NCBI RefSeq assembly: GCF_000732725.1 | Contig: NZ_JPNB01000001.1 | Span: 1,488,001-1,552,000 of the forward strand | DNA: 64,000 nucleotides | Direction: 5' to 3' | Source of the DNA: Kineothrix alysoides | GTDB lineage: Bacteria > Bacillota > Clostridia > Lachnospirales > Lachnospiraceae | Shown here: one piece after another, positions 54,566 through 63,529 of the stretch | Numbering within the stretch: position 1 is the stretch's first letter | Layout of the letters: each line of letters begins with the position of its first letter | The notes under the pieces: model-generated | Told to the model about the DNA's origin: nothing | Database searches by the model: none | Seen by the model: only the letters and a program-made list of their open reading frames with translations | Made by a program: the position numbers and the translations under genes

Positions 54566-55216
54566 CTATGCCCACGAAACGATAAGAAGCAGCATCCCTT
54601 CTTCCACCGTTATCACACATTCTTCTCCTATGAATTCATTGCTGATGCCGATAGGATAATCATTGGTTACCGTGGCTTCCTTTAACGGATATTTCATTCC
54701 CTCTATCGTAACGCCCCTCGCCTTTTCTCCGAGCGAGAACAGTGATAGAAACCCATCCATTCCTTTATCGAACTTTATAGATTCATTCTTTATTACGGTC
54801 ATCATTACGTTGGCATCCATAATATATGCCTTCCTGCCATTATTTTTCAAGAAGCTCAGGCATTGGATATTAGCGATGGTATGTTCCACTCTTCCACCCA
54901 TGGCACCATATATGCGGAAGTCCTTATAGCCCTTTTCCATGCCAATGCGCAACGCTGCCAAGCTGTCCGTATCATCTTTTTCAGGATTTAATACAATGAC
55001 TTTTTCCGGACTTTCTTCTTTCATCGCCTCGATTTCCGGCCTGATATTTTCATCGATGGAATCCATATCGCCGATGAGCAGATCGACAGCAAGCCCTATC
55101 AGTTTACAGTATAAATATCCGCCGTCCACCGCAATACAGAAATCACCTTCCTTTTTATCAATTTCTATCGGAGTGAAATCTCCCGCCCCGACTACAATAC
55201 ATTTCCCTTCTCCCAA
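54566..55216 (-). CDS. thiN: Thiamine diphosphokinase
   Basis: A 216-residue thiamine pyrophosphokinase (ThiN/TPK type) making thiamine diphosphate from thiamine and ATP. The conserved ICIAVDGG-type block is FCIAVDGGYLYCKLIGLAVD, followed by LLIGDMDSIDENI, the metal-binding NPEKDDTDSLAALRIG, and GAMGGRVEHTIANI. The start is the TTG at 55216, nine bases after AGGAG; an in-frame ATG upstream lies inside the neighbouring gene. It starts 14 bp after the TPR membrane protein gene on the same strand. No TPP riboswitch is seen. Confidence 0.88.
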   Translation of the reverse strand: MGEGKCIVVGAGDFTPIEIDKKEGDFCIAVDGGYLYCKLIGLAVDLLIGDMDSIDENIRPEIEAMKEESPEKVIVLNPEKDDTDSLAALRIGMEKGYKDFRIYGAMGGRVEHTIANIQCLSFLKNNGRKAYIMDANVMMTVIKNESIKFDKGMDGFLSLFSLGEKARGVTIEGMKYPLKEATVTNDYPIGISNEFIGEECVITVEEGMLLLIVSWA

Positions 55217-55230
55217 TCCTAAGCACTCCT

Positions 55231-56601
55231 TTAATATGTTTTCTCCCACTGATAAGGTCCGCCCCAACCGCCGATCATGTCCGTCGTCATTCCTTCCTCC
55301 GTCCATGTTCTCGTCTCGAAGTGATAGTTCATCTCCGCCTCGAAGGACTTCTCCTTCTGCACGTTGCTGTACATATAGCTGATGACGTATTGTATATGAG
55401 GGAAATAGCTTTCGCCCTCCTTAGCCGGTTCATAGGCAATACAGGAGCGTTGAATGCCTTCATCTGTCATCTTATTTCCCCACACCGTTATTATTCCCTC
55501 CGTGGTTTCATCGTCCTCGAATTTAGGGAACTGGAAGGTCCATGTTCCATCTTCCGCCTGTTTCAGAATCACCGTCTCACGGCTTACCGGTATATAAGTT
55601 TCTCCGCTCCAGTATTCCATCGTACCGCCGATGAATTCATCCCGAATTTGTGTATAAGCCTCCGAAACGACAAAATCCTTAGCTGCCTCATAATTTCCGG
55701 CGTCAAATGCGGTAAACATATCCGCAAAGGTATTTTGAATCTCTTCTTCCTTATTCAAACAGGAAAGCAGTCCGCTTACAGCTTCATTCTCTCCCAGCGC
55801 CGACGCTTTCTCCAAAAGGCCCCGGTAAGCTTTCGCATGCTCTCTGCTTATCCTTAACTCAGGAACATCTATAAGAGAATATTTAAGAATGATATTTTTC
55901 ACTTCTTCTGAGGAGCTTGTCCCGTAAATCTCAAATAACTTATCCATTATTTGCTGGTAGAGGGGAAACAGACAGCCCTCCTGACCGTTCACGTCATAAA
56001 AAATATCTGCGTTATTTTCCTTCTGAAAGCCTTGGACCACACGTTCATACGCTATATTCATAAGCTCCATAGCATCAGCATTATTCTCGTCCTTCTCAAG
56101 CACGCTCAAAATATTCTGCACGGTCTCCAAGGTACAGGCGCCGTCGTTTATCTGGGCTACCGCCTCGTTCAAAATCGTGGTGCAGTAATACTTAAGCAAT
56201 CCTTCGTCCTGCGTATTCTGCCAACCCTCAAGAAGCACCGTCTTCGCCTGCAGGTTATCCTCCTTGCCAAAATATGCGTTCGCCATATATCGATATGCTT
56301 TCACGGAAGTAGAATCTATTTTCAGCGCCTCTTCATAGTAGGCAATTGCTTCGTCGAATGCTTCCTCCTGGGTATATTCCTCCCCCGCTTTCAACTCTCT
56401 GTCCAGTCTAAAAACCGGAAGATTCCAGATAAATGCAAAGCAGCCCCCTGCAGCCACAAGTACCAACAGAACGGCGAAAATTCTTTGAAGAAGAACGGCC
56501 CTGCGTCTTGCCCGTTTCCTTCTCGCCCGTTTTTCATTTCTGGCAATCTCCATCTCATCCGTTCCTTTATTCATATTTCCATTTCTATTTCCCATGTCCA
56601 T
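55231..56601 (-). CDS. TPR-containing membrane-anchored protein of unknown function
   Basis: A 456-residue protein with a very basic N-terminus (RNEKRARRKRARRRAVLLQR), one membrane segment (about residues 35-58, FAVLLVLVAAGGCFAFIW) and an extracytoplasmic part starting with TPR-like helices (YTQEEAFDEAIAYYEEALKI, VKAYRYMANAYFGKEDNLQA). The C-terminal third is beta-rich (YWSGETYIPVSRETV, GIITVWGNKMTDEGI) and not assigned to a family. It likely works at the outer face of the membrane. Start ATG at 56601 or 56595; GAGG favours the second slightly. Confidence 0.7.
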   Translation of the reverse strand: MDMGNRNGNMNKGTDEMEIARNEKRARRKRARRRAVLLQRIFAVLLVLVAAGGCFAFIWNLPVFRLDRELKAGEEYTQEEAFDEAIAYYEEALKIDSTSVKAYRYMANAYFGKEDNLQAKTVLLEGWQNTQDEGLLKYYCTTILNEAVAQINDGACTLETVQNILSVLEKDENNADAMELMNIAYERVVQGFQKENNADIFYDVNGQEGCLFPLYQQIMDKLFEIYGTSSSEEVKNIILKYSLIDVPELRISREHAKAYRGLLEKASALGENEAVSGLLSCLNKEEEIQNTFADMFTAFDAGNYEAAKDFVVSEAYTQIRDEFIGGTMEYWSGETYIPVSRETVILKQAEDGTWTFQFPKFEDDETTEGIITVWGNKMTDEGIQRSCIAYEPAKEGESYFPHIQYVISYMYSNVQKEKSFEAEMNYHFETRTWTEEGMTTDMIGGWGGPYQWEKTY

Positions 56602-56620
56602 AACCTCGAAAACAATTTTT

Positions 56621-56759
56621 ATTACAGTTCAGCCGAAGGCCAAACTGTAACATGTATGCACACAAAATGCGATAAAACTGCATTTTGAAGTTTACAGCCC
56701 TCGCAAAATTGTACAGAGACACAATTTGGGCTCCGCAGTATGGAAGGCTGAACTATAAT
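56621..56759. repeat. 139-bp element with terminal inverted repeats (MITE-like or structured repeat)
   Basis: The ends ATTACAGTTCAGCC (56621-56634) and GGCTGAACTATAAT (56746-56759) are inverted repeats matching at 13 of 14 positions. Inside are further complementary segments: TTACAGTT/AACTGTAA (56622-56650), AAAATGC/GCATTTT (56666-56686) and CAAAATTGT/ACAATTTG (56703-56728). There is no ORF. It may be a miniature transposable element or an intergenic repeat family with a folded RNA. Confidence 0.5.
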
Positions 56760-56787
56760 CACTTTTTACATAATTTTCATACTACCA

Positions 56788-56816
56788 TAGAAAAGGAAGC
56801 TTGACAATGATATAAT
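56788..56816 (+). promoter_or_regulatory. Promoter placed for leaderless transcription of the metallopeptidase gene
   Basis: TAGAAA, 17-bp spacer, perfect TATAAT ending seven bases before the ATG at 56824. No purine-rich ribosome binding site exists between them. Confidence 0.5.
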
Positions 56817-56823
56817 ACTTTTT

Positions 56824-57438
56824 ATGAGCGATAAAATTTTATTAAAAAACAAAAAAAATATATCGGTGGAAGCTGCATACGAAGTATTCCAGAGCAAGCG
56901 TAAGACCTATTCCCTTTCCCTTAATGAGAACGGGGTTTTGACGGTAAGGGTCCCACTTTACGTTAACGGCAATGAAGTGGAACAGATAATACGCGGGAAG
57001 CAATTCTGGATTACGGACAGACTGGCCGAATACGAAGAGAAAAAACGCAGGCGGCCGGCCTTCGAATATACACAGCCCCAGCGCCTCGCTCTTGAAAAAC
57101 GTTATAAAGAAGCCGCCAGAGAATATATCCCTAAGCGTGCCGATTATTATCTTGCTGCTTATCCTGACCTATTCTCCCGTTGCTACTCCCGGATTTCGGT
57201 GAGGGAACAAAAAACCCGCTGGGGAAGCTGCAGCAGCAAGGGAACCTTATCCTTTAACTGGAAACTGATGCTGGCTCCTCCTGCCATTTTGGATTATGTC
57301 ATCGTACACGAGCTCTGCCATTTGGTCCATATGAATCATTCTGCCGGATTCTGGAGCTGTGTGGCAGCCATCCTTCCCGACTACAAGGAACGGAGAAAAT
57401 GGTTAAAAGATCATGGAAATGAATTAACGCTGTCCTGA
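56824..57438 (+). CDS. YgjP-type (DUF45) zinc metallopeptidase
   Basis: A 204-residue protein of the YgjP/WLM-like metallopeptidase group. The active site is HELCHLVHMNHSAGFW (about residues 162-177): two zinc-binding histidines and the catalytic Glu, with a third ligand in the following NHS segment. REQKTRWGSCSSKGTLSFNW is the other family hallmark. Substrate unknown; SprT/Wss1 relatives act on proteins bound to DNA, but YgjP itself is not characterised in that sense. No Shine-Dalgarno precedes the ATG, and the -10 box lies only 7 bp away. Confidence 0.85.
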   Translation: MSDKILLKNKKNISVEAAYEVFQSKRKTYSLSLNENGVLTVRVPLYVNGNEVEQIIRGKQFWITDRLAEYEEKKRRRPAFEYTQPQRLALEKRYKEAAREYIPKRADYYLAAYPDLFSRCYSRISVREQKTRWGSCSSKGTLSFNWKLMLAPPAILDYVIVHELCHLVHMNHSAGFWSCVAAILPDYKERRKWLKDHGNELTLS

Positions 57439-57459
57439 TAAATCGGGACAGCGTTAATT
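57422..57459. terminator. Bidirectional hairpin between metallopeptidase and helicase genes
   Basis: A 14-bp perfect stem AATTAACGCTGTCC / GGACAGCGTTAATT. The metallopeptidase stop codon starts the loop. It lies between two convergent genes and has only a weak U tail. Confidence 0.65.
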
Positions 57460-57485
57460 ATCGTTATTCTGTAATAGGAAAGCTT

Positions 57486-59072
57486 TTATATTGCTTCTCT
57501 TCTGCTCTTTTTGCTTTTTTCTCTTCCCTTGAAGATTTCCGGGGTCTCTTTTTCTCTGCTGACTTTTCTGTCGCTATTTTTATCCGTATAGCGTTTCTCG
57601 CTAAAGCCCTTATCCTTGCTTCTGTCTTTACCGCCACCGTATCTCTTGCCGTCGTCTCTCCTGCGGCCTTCGCTGCTTCGCACGCCCAAACCTGAGCCCT
57701 TGCCTTTTCCTTTACCGAAGCTGCGTTCTCTCGAACCGTACTTTTCTATCTTGATATCCTTGATATCATCGCCCATCTTCAGCTTCATAAAGGCCGCCGC
57801 CAGTTCCAATGCAGTGTAATCGCTTTCAGCCAGTTTCTCTTCAAGAAATTCTATAGTCTTATCCATTTTCTTATTTTTCATCACTTCCAGCACTTCACTT
57901 AGAACCTTCTCCTCTTTTACGGAAGTGATGTCCGATGCTGAAGGGATACTTTTTTCTTTTATCGTAGTATGGCATATTCTTTCAATTTCGCGCAGCTTGA
58001 AAACCTCTCTGCCCACCACAAGGGTAAAAGAGCGTCCTGTCTTGCCTGCGCGGCCGGTACGTCCGATACGATGAACATAATATTCAATATCATCCGGCAC
58101 GTCAAAGTTAAATACCGCTTCCACGTTATCTACGTCAATTCCTCTGGCTGCCACATCCGTAGCAATAAGGATATCTGTTCTTCCGCTTCTGAAAAGATTC
58201 ATTACGGTGTCTCTCTGGTTCTGGCTCAAATCGCCGTGAATCCCTTCTGCCTGATAACCTCTGTCTTTTAAATGCTCCGTCAGTTCATCCACCATTCGCT
58301 TCGTATTGCAGAAAATAAGGGAACGTTTGGGATGATAGTAATCCATAAGGCGGCAAAGCACCTCTTCCTTATCCTTACGCTGTATCTGATAATATGCCTG
58401 TTTAACTAATGGTATCGTTACTTCCTTCGGAGTCATCTTCAGATACTCCGCATCTGCATTCTGATATTCTCTCGTAATATCCAGTATCGGCTTAGGCATC
58501 GTCGCTGAGAAAAGAGCTGTCTGCCTTTCCGTAGGCATATCCTTAAGTATCGTCTCTATATCCTCGCGAAAGCCCATGTTCAGCATCTCATCCGCTTCGT
58601 CCAGAACGATAACCTTCACCTGCCCTGTCTTTATCGTATGGCGCCGCATATGATCCATGACCCTTCCCGGCGTTCCTACTACAATTTGTGTGCCGCTGCT
58701 AAGCGCCCTGATCTGTCTGGAAATATCCTGACCGCCGTATACGGGAAGCACCTTAACTCCGTGCATATACTTGGCAAAGCGTCTTATCTCTTCTGCCGCC
58801 TGAATAGCCAGCTCTCTTGTAGGGCAAAGTACGATTGCCTGCAATGCTTTATTATTTACATCGATGCTCTGAATGACTGGAATTCCAAACGCTGCGGTCT
58901 TACCGGTTCCTGTCTGCGCCTGCCCTATAATATCTCTGCCCTTCAGCATCACGGGTATTGCCTGCGCTTGAATAGGCGTCATATTCTCGAATCCCATTTC
59001 TTCTACCGCTCGAATGATTCTTTCATCAATTGCTGATTCCTTATAACTAATCTGATTTTCTGTACTGCTCAT
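57486..59072 (-). CDS. DEAD-box ATP-dependent RNA helicase (CshA/DeaD-like)
   Basis: A 528-residue RNA helicase with all core motifs: Q motif (GFENMTPIQAQAIPVML), motif I AQTGTGKTAAFG, Ia PTRELAIQ, II DEADEML, III SATMP, and the C-terminal core ATDVAARGIDVDN and HRIGRTGRAGKTG. The last 90 residues are a basic, glycine/arginine/serine-rich tail (GKGKGKGSGLGVRSSEGRRR) for unspecific RNA binding. Likely role: ribosome assembly, cold adaptation or the RNA degradosome, as for CshA. Monocistronic. Confidence 0.93.
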   Translation of the reverse strand: MSSTENQISYKESAIDERIIRAVEEMGFENMTPIQAQAIPVMLKGRDIIGQAQTGTGKTAAFGIPVIQSIDVNNKALQAIVLCPTRELAIQAAEEIRRFAKYMHGVKVLPVYGGQDISRQIRALSSGTQIVVGTPGRVMDHMRRHTIKTGQVKVIVLDEADEMLNMGFREDIETILKDMPTERQTALFSATMPKPILDITREYQNADAEYLKMTPKEVTIPLVKQAYYQIQRKDKEEVLCRLMDYYHPKRSLIFCNTKRMVDELTEHLKDRGYQAEGIHGDLSQNQRDTVMNLFRSGRTDILIATDVAARGIDVDNVEAVFNFDVPDDIEYYVHRIGRTGRAGKTGRSFTLVVGREVFKLREIERICHTTIKEKSIPSASDITSVKEEKVLSEVLEVMKNKKMDKTIEFLEEKLAESDYTALELAAAFMKLKMGDDIKDIKIEKYGSRERSFGKGKGKGSGLGVRSSEGRRRDDGKRYGGGKDRSKDKGFSEKRYTDKNSDRKVSREKETPEIFKGREKSKKSRREAI

Positions 59073-59141
59073 CTAACTCCTGTTCTGCCCGTCAAACGGA
59101 CCTTTCAATCACAATTCTATCACTAATTATTTACTTTCGCA

Positions 59142-59177
59142 AAAAAAGACAACACTCGCTTCAAAAGTGCTGTCTTT
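59142..59177 (-). terminator. Terminator of the CotH/VTC/DUF4956 operon
   Basis: Stem AAAGACAACACT / AGTGCTGTCTTT (11 of 12 pairs). The minus strand continues with seven T. It lies about 105 bp after the DUF4956 stop. Confidence 0.75.
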
Positions 59178-59282
59178 CCTTTTACGAACTTATTTAGTAT
59201 AACGTGGTTTATTTATAAAGTCAAGACTTATTCTTATTTATATCTTTATATTTTTATTTCTGCAAATTATACAAGAAACCGG

Positions 59283-59954
59283 CTAAAAAGTCACTTCTCC
59301 GTCCTGTGATATGAGGGAAACATTGTTGATACCCTTCAGTGCATTCACTTCTCTGATACACTGCGCTTCTTCTTTTATTCGCACCTCAACTACCATGTTC
59401 AAGAACTCCGCGCTCATGTTCCTGGATTTTACGCGCACATTAGGACTGTATTTCCTGACTACCTCCATAATGTCATCTTCGGCTTCTATGTTATCAGAAT
59501 CCACTACCAGCATCATAGAGGTCTTCGCCATTGGTATTTTGTCTAAGAAAAGAATGATAGCCGTCAAAAACAACGATGTTGCAATGGCGATTTCAAACAA
59601 ACCGGCGCCGCAGATAATTCCTATGCTGATTGACCAAAAGAGGAAGACAAGGTCCATCGGCTCCTTGATTGCCGTACGGAACCGGACGATGGACAGCGCA
59701 CCTACCATTCCCAGGGATATTACCACACTGGATTGTATAGAAAGAATGATTGCAGTTGTTATGATCGCCAAAGCTACTAACGATATATTGAAGTTCTTGT
59801 TATAAAAGGAGTTCCTCGTCATCACCCTATATATGGTAAAGATATATACCGCAATCAAGCAGGCCACCCCTATTGACAGCAAGACATCCCCTCGGTTCAT
59901 ACTGTCTGCCGTAACCTGTATAAAAGATTTCTTTAACACATCATTAAATCCCAT
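59283..59954 (-). CDS. DUF4956 membrane protein
   Basis: A 223-residue protein with four predicted membrane segments in the first 135 residues (VLLSIGVACLIAVYIFTIYR; LVALAIITTAIILSIQSSVV; LVFLFWSISIGIICGAGLF; IATSLFLTAIILFL) and a conserved cytoplasmic loop ALSIVRFRTAIKEPMD typical of DUF4956. The C-terminal 80 residues are a soluble ferredoxin-like domain. It overlaps the VTC-like gene by 11 bp. Neighbouring VTC and CotH proteins suggest that it helps to move or anchor their phosphate-containing product, which is inference. Confidence 0.85.
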   Translation of the reverse strand: MGFNDVLKKSFIQVTADSMNRGDVLLSIGVACLIAVYIFTIYRVMTRNSFYNKNFNISLVALAIITTAIILSIQSSVVISLGMVGALSIVRFRTAIKEPMDLVFLFWSISIGIICGAGLFEIAIATSLFLTAIILFLDKIPMAKTSMMLVVDSDNIEAEDDIMEVVRKYSPNVRVKSRNMSAEFLNMVVEVRIKEEAQCIREVNALKGINNVSLISQDGEVTF

Positions 59955-60654
59955 TCCTTATCATTCCTCCTATGTTGTATTTTCTGCATAAATAATATTT
60001 TGAGAATGTCGTCAGGCGTAAATGCTCCAACTGAAGGCTCCTATAAATATGATCCGGTAAATATTCATCATATTTTACCTCCAGTAAGTGCTGTCCTACC
60101 GGCATAATCGGCCTGGCATAAATTCTATCATCGAAAAAGTTTTCTTTTCTATTGGAGGAGCGAATATTCCTGTCAAAAGTAATTCTCACATTTCCATTTT
60201 TATATACATAAGGTTCTCTTTCGTATTCCACGATGACCTTCGGTTCCAACAAACAATTTTTTTGCAGAAGACAGAACTTTTGAAGGGTTGGGGGGTCCTC
60301 TTTTTCACAAGAGAGCAGCTTCGCGTGTATAACAGCCTCACACTGTTCTTTCGTTAATATGCAGGAATCCTTATGTATCTTCCCGCGCTCTTTACGCTTA
60401 AGCTCAAGACGGATTCTCTCACCGTCTCCATTATAAATACGAATCCTGAACTTTTCCCGGGGACTGGTCCCCTCCTCATTTTCATAAAAGCTTGTATTTC
60501 TATAATCATCGAAATAAATGCTTCGAATGCTATACATCCCGTCTTCGCCTGCGTGCTTATCCAATTTCATAAAGGGAAGTACCCGACTTTTCAGACATGC
60601 TATCTGCGCCTCCGACACTACGTATTTCAGTTCGTTTCTATAATAAAGCGCCAT
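59944..60654 (-). CDS. VTC-domain polyphosphate polymerase-like protein
   Basis: A 236-residue protein with the VTC fold of polyphosphate polymerases (yeast Vtc4 central domain), a tunnel enzyme related to CYTH triphosphatases. Basic and acidic tunnel residues are visible in RNELKYVVSEAQIACLKSR, SIRSIYFDDYRNTSFYEN, KFRIRIYNGDGERIRLELKR and KVIVEYEREPYVYKNGNVR. The ATG follows the CotH stop codon with no gap. Bacterial VTC-like proteins beside CotH and DUF4956 are known but their product has not been shown. Confidence 0.85.
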   Translation of the reverse strand: MALYYRNELKYVVSEAQIACLKSRVLPFMKLDKHAGEDGMYSIRSIYFDDYRNTSFYENEEGTSPREKFRIRIYNGDGERIRLELKRKERGKIHKDSCILTKEQCEAVIHAKLLSCEKEDPPTLQKFCLLQKNCLLEPKVIVEYEREPYVYKNGNVRITFDRNIRSSNRKENFFDDRIYARPIMPVGQHLLEVKYDEYLPDHIYRSLQLEHLRLTTFSKYYLCRKYNIGGMIRNGI

Positions 60655-63009
60655 TTACTGTCCCCTTTCTTCCTGCCATTTCCCAGTGGTCAAATTCTTA
60701 CGGTATACGCCGTCTTCTATACTCAACCCCGGAACCGTTATCTTCTCTTTGATACCGCTTCCGGAATGCCCAAGAATCACCTCTTCACCCTTCTTTAGGT
60801 TGAAATTCACATTCATAAAGGAATCCTCTCCAGCATAATTTCTACATCCTATCAAAAGACTTTCTCCCGGGCCCAATATCTTTTCCCCAAGATAATTCAT
60901 ATGAGAAATATTTTCCTTATCCATAAGAAAATATCCTCTCGTGTCAATTTCCTTCTCTGAGACATTGGTCAAAACGATATAATCCGCCTTCCCATTCGCC
61001 TTAACTTCACTGATGATCAACCCTTTGTCCGCATCTTCCGTATATAGGGTCGCATATATCGAACCATCAATCAGCATTCCCTCATCAATGAGCAGTTCTT
61101 CTTCCATATAGCTTTCGCCGTTTACCTCCCAGTAAGAGAACGTTCTTCCCTCCGGCACTATTGCAGTAAGCACCGTATCGCATCCGGTCAGATATACTCC
61201 CGTAAATTCCGGCTCAGTCACCTCTAAGGTATTAATTTTTATTCCATCGCCTGGGAGAATCGATACGTGCAAGGAATAGGAATCGCCCATATCCCAAAGC
61301 TGTCTCATTCCCTCTAATAAATGTTCGGGAGTTACCTCGGCCCAAGCTTTTATACAATCCATTTGCATATCCACATAGGTTTCGCTGATTTCCAGCAAAT
61401 TGGAGTTTAAAACGCTTTCTTCTATATATTGCTGCATCTCATTCGCTCTCAGATCATTAAGCTCATCCAGCACCTCGCTTACATTCTCCGGTGAAAAAGC
61501 CCCGTTCATCAAATCACAAATATACGAAGCGAAATATTTCCGGCAATCTGTTCTTTCCATCAGGGCAGTAAATAAAGGCGCATAATTCCTCTCCCATAAC
61601 ATCACCAGCGTATCGAAACTCTGAGACTCATTTAATGTGTCCCTTACCGAACCAAGTCCCATGGTAGTGTCCACATCGAACAGAAGATACCGGTATCTTC
61701 CGTCGAATACTGAATCCGGCTCATATGCTTCATCCTCTGAGGCATAGCGGTAAGCCTTTAAATTGTTATAAGGCCAGTCTCTATTCGCCAGATACACTTC
61801 CACTGCAAAATACTGCAAATAGTTCTGCGTATCGATATAGCGATTCAATTCTTCGAATATGGCATCCTGCGTCAAATCCTCCGTGCTGTACTTATTATAA
61901 AGCTCCGTATATTCCTCCGTATACTTCTCTTCCAGTGCGTTGGAAGAGCCCTGCATATCTGTCTCACCATCGCCGATGACCACCATCTCGCCCTCGTATT
62001 CGCCATATTTTTCCTCAAAATATTCCTGATCATAGGTGGAATGCATCCAGTAAAGCCCCTGATAGACTCCATTGATATATACACTAAGAGGACGTACGCT
62101 CTGCGTATCAGGAAATCCTGCTTCCTTCACCAATGTCATACCGAGTTCGTCCCGTATAAAGCCCTCTGAACGGTCATTACCTGTATTTCTTATTTTCAAG
62201 GTCTTGTATTTTCCTACTACGCTTCCGTCCGCCTCTGAAAACAAATCGTGAAAAAAAGCGAAGCGGAATTTATTCTCCTCGTCATACTCACTTCTGGCAT
62301 ATAGCTTAAAGGACTTCTGCTCCGACTGTCTCGTAAAGTTACCCGATATACGAATTCCTCCGTCTTGAGAAATAATTCGGCTGCCATCCTGCTCGAAAAT
62401 TTCTATATGAACATCTCGTTCGCTCTCTCTTCCGCGCACATTATAATTTGCAGGGGTATCATAAGTAATCTCCTCATTCGGATGCTCGCTAAGCCAATCC
62501 GCGCGAAGCTTTCCTTCCACAAAGATTCCGCTCTCATATCCGTACAGCTCCTCCTCCTCTGCAGTAAGGCTCATCACCAGCGTATCATAACGCTTGTCTA
62601 TATTTTTACCTAAGAAATAAGTGTTCGTATAGGTTTCAGACTGTGTGCCGTCCTCATAAACAGCTTTATATTTCAAAACGTTAACCGTTTCTTCCTCTCC
62701 GGCTGTTAACGCAATTGCTTCCTCATATAAATAGGTATTGTCATCATTCTCTTCCGGCTCTGAACCGTTCAGCGTATACAAAATGTGCCCCGGCTTTTTC
62801 AAACTTACTGTAAGCAAAATATCCGCTTCATAAAATCCGCTTTCCGCGGACAGCACGATACCCCCATTATTTACTTCTTCTATTTTATCCAAGGCTTCTT
62901 TTTCAGCCGCCGAGCTTTCACTCTTTAAGTCTTCTCTTACTACGAGTATCATGAATGAAATTAAAGCAATAGAGAATAAGCATATCAATCTTTTTCCGGT
63001 AATTGTCAA
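60655..63009 (-). CDS. CotH kinase family protein with chitobiase-like and lamin-tail domains
   Basis: A 784-residue secreted or membrane-anchored protein. Residues 7-23 form a signal anchor (LICLFSIALISFMILVV). Then comes a chitobiase C-terminal-like domain (about 45-130, GHILYTLNGSEPEE), the CotH kinase domain (about 150-560) with RISGNFTRQSEQKSFKLYAR, VYINGVYQGLYWM and the metal-binding YRYLLFDVDTTMGLG, and a C-terminal lamin-tail domain (about 670-760, GLIISEVKANGKADYIVLTN). CotH of Bacillus is an atypical kinase for spore-coat proteins. Here the operon with VTC and DUF4956 suggests a cell-surface role rather than a coat role. Confidence 0.88.
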   Translation of the reverse strand: MTITGKRLICLFSIALISFMILVVREDLKSESSAAEKEALDKIEEVNNGGIVLSAESGFYEADILLTVSLKKPGHILYTLNGSEPEENDDNTYLYEEAIALTAGEEETVNVLKYKAVYEDGTQSETYTNTYFLGKNIDKRYDTLVMSLTAEEEELYGYESGIFVEGKLRADWLSEHPNEEITYDTPANYNVRGRESERDVHIEIFEQDGSRIISQDGGIRISGNFTRQSEQKSFKLYARSEYDEENKFRFAFFHDLFSEADGSVVGKYKTLKIRNTGNDRSEGFIRDELGMTLVKEAGFPDTQSVRPLSVYINGVYQGLYWMHSTYDQEYFEEKYGEYEGEMVVIGDGETDMQGSSNALEEKYTEEYTELYNKYSTEDLTQDAIFEELNRYIDTQNYLQYFAVEVYLANRDWPYNNLKAYRYASEDEAYEPDSVFDGRYRYLLFDVDTTMGLGSVRDTLNESQSFDTLVMLWERNYAPLFTALMERTDCRKYFASYICDLMNGAFSPENVSEVLDELNDLRANEMQQYIEESVLNSNLLEISETYVDMQMDCIKAWAEVTPEHLLEGMRQLWDMGDSYSLHVSILPGDGIKINTLEVTEPEFTGVYLTGCDTVLTAIVPEGRTFSYWEVNGESYMEEELLIDEGMLIDGSIYATLYTEDADKGLIISEVKANGKADYIVLTNVSEKEIDTRGYFLMDKENISHMNYLGEKILGPGESLLIGCRNYAGEDSFMNVNFNLKKGEEVILGHSGSGIKEKITVPGLSIEDGVYRKNLTTGKWQEERGQ

Positions 63010-63065
63010 AACCTCTTTTCTTTATTTCTTTATAGATCTCTATGTATAGTAAAGATGCCTCTATA

Positions 63066-63094
63066 ATTTTAGTAGCCTTTTTCCTTCAATTCAA
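63066..63094 (-). promoter_or_regulatory. Promoter of the cotH operon
   Basis: Minus-strand TTGAAT, 17-bp spacer, TAAAAT, about 55 bp before the cotH start. From 63095 to 63453 I see only AT-rich DNA without an ORF, RNA gene or strong repeat. Confidence 0.5.
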
Positions 63095-63453
63095 GTAAAT
63101 ATCCTTTTTTTTAGTATTGGGATATAATTTTTAATACTTATTTTACCTATATTTTACACTTATTTAATAAAATATAAAATTTGCACAATATAAATGCTTT
63201 TCAGACAAATAAAAAATTACCTTACATAACTTTTATACACAATATCGTCAAATCCCATTGCTCAATCAGATACTCTATCCATACCGTCCCATTGATTGCC
63301 GATGATGTGTGAATAGAGGGCAGGCGAAAAAAATAATATAGGTTATTCTATTTATATTATTTCTATTAACTTCATGTACATGAAATTAATAAATAGCATG
63401 AACTTCACAATGCTCATAAAGTCAGGCACATGCAAATAACATTATCCGATAAA

Positions 63454-63499
63454 AAGACCCGCTTCACTTAGTATGTTCAAACTAAGTGAAGCGGGTCTT
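63454..63499 (-). terminator. Terminator of tpiA
   Basis: A perfect 19-bp stem (AAGACCCGCTTCACTTAGT and its complement at 63481-63499) with an 8-base loop. The minus strand continues TTTTTA. Confidence 0.9.
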
Positions 63500-63529
63500 G
63501 ATCTATGCATAAATATTGATGTAAATTAT

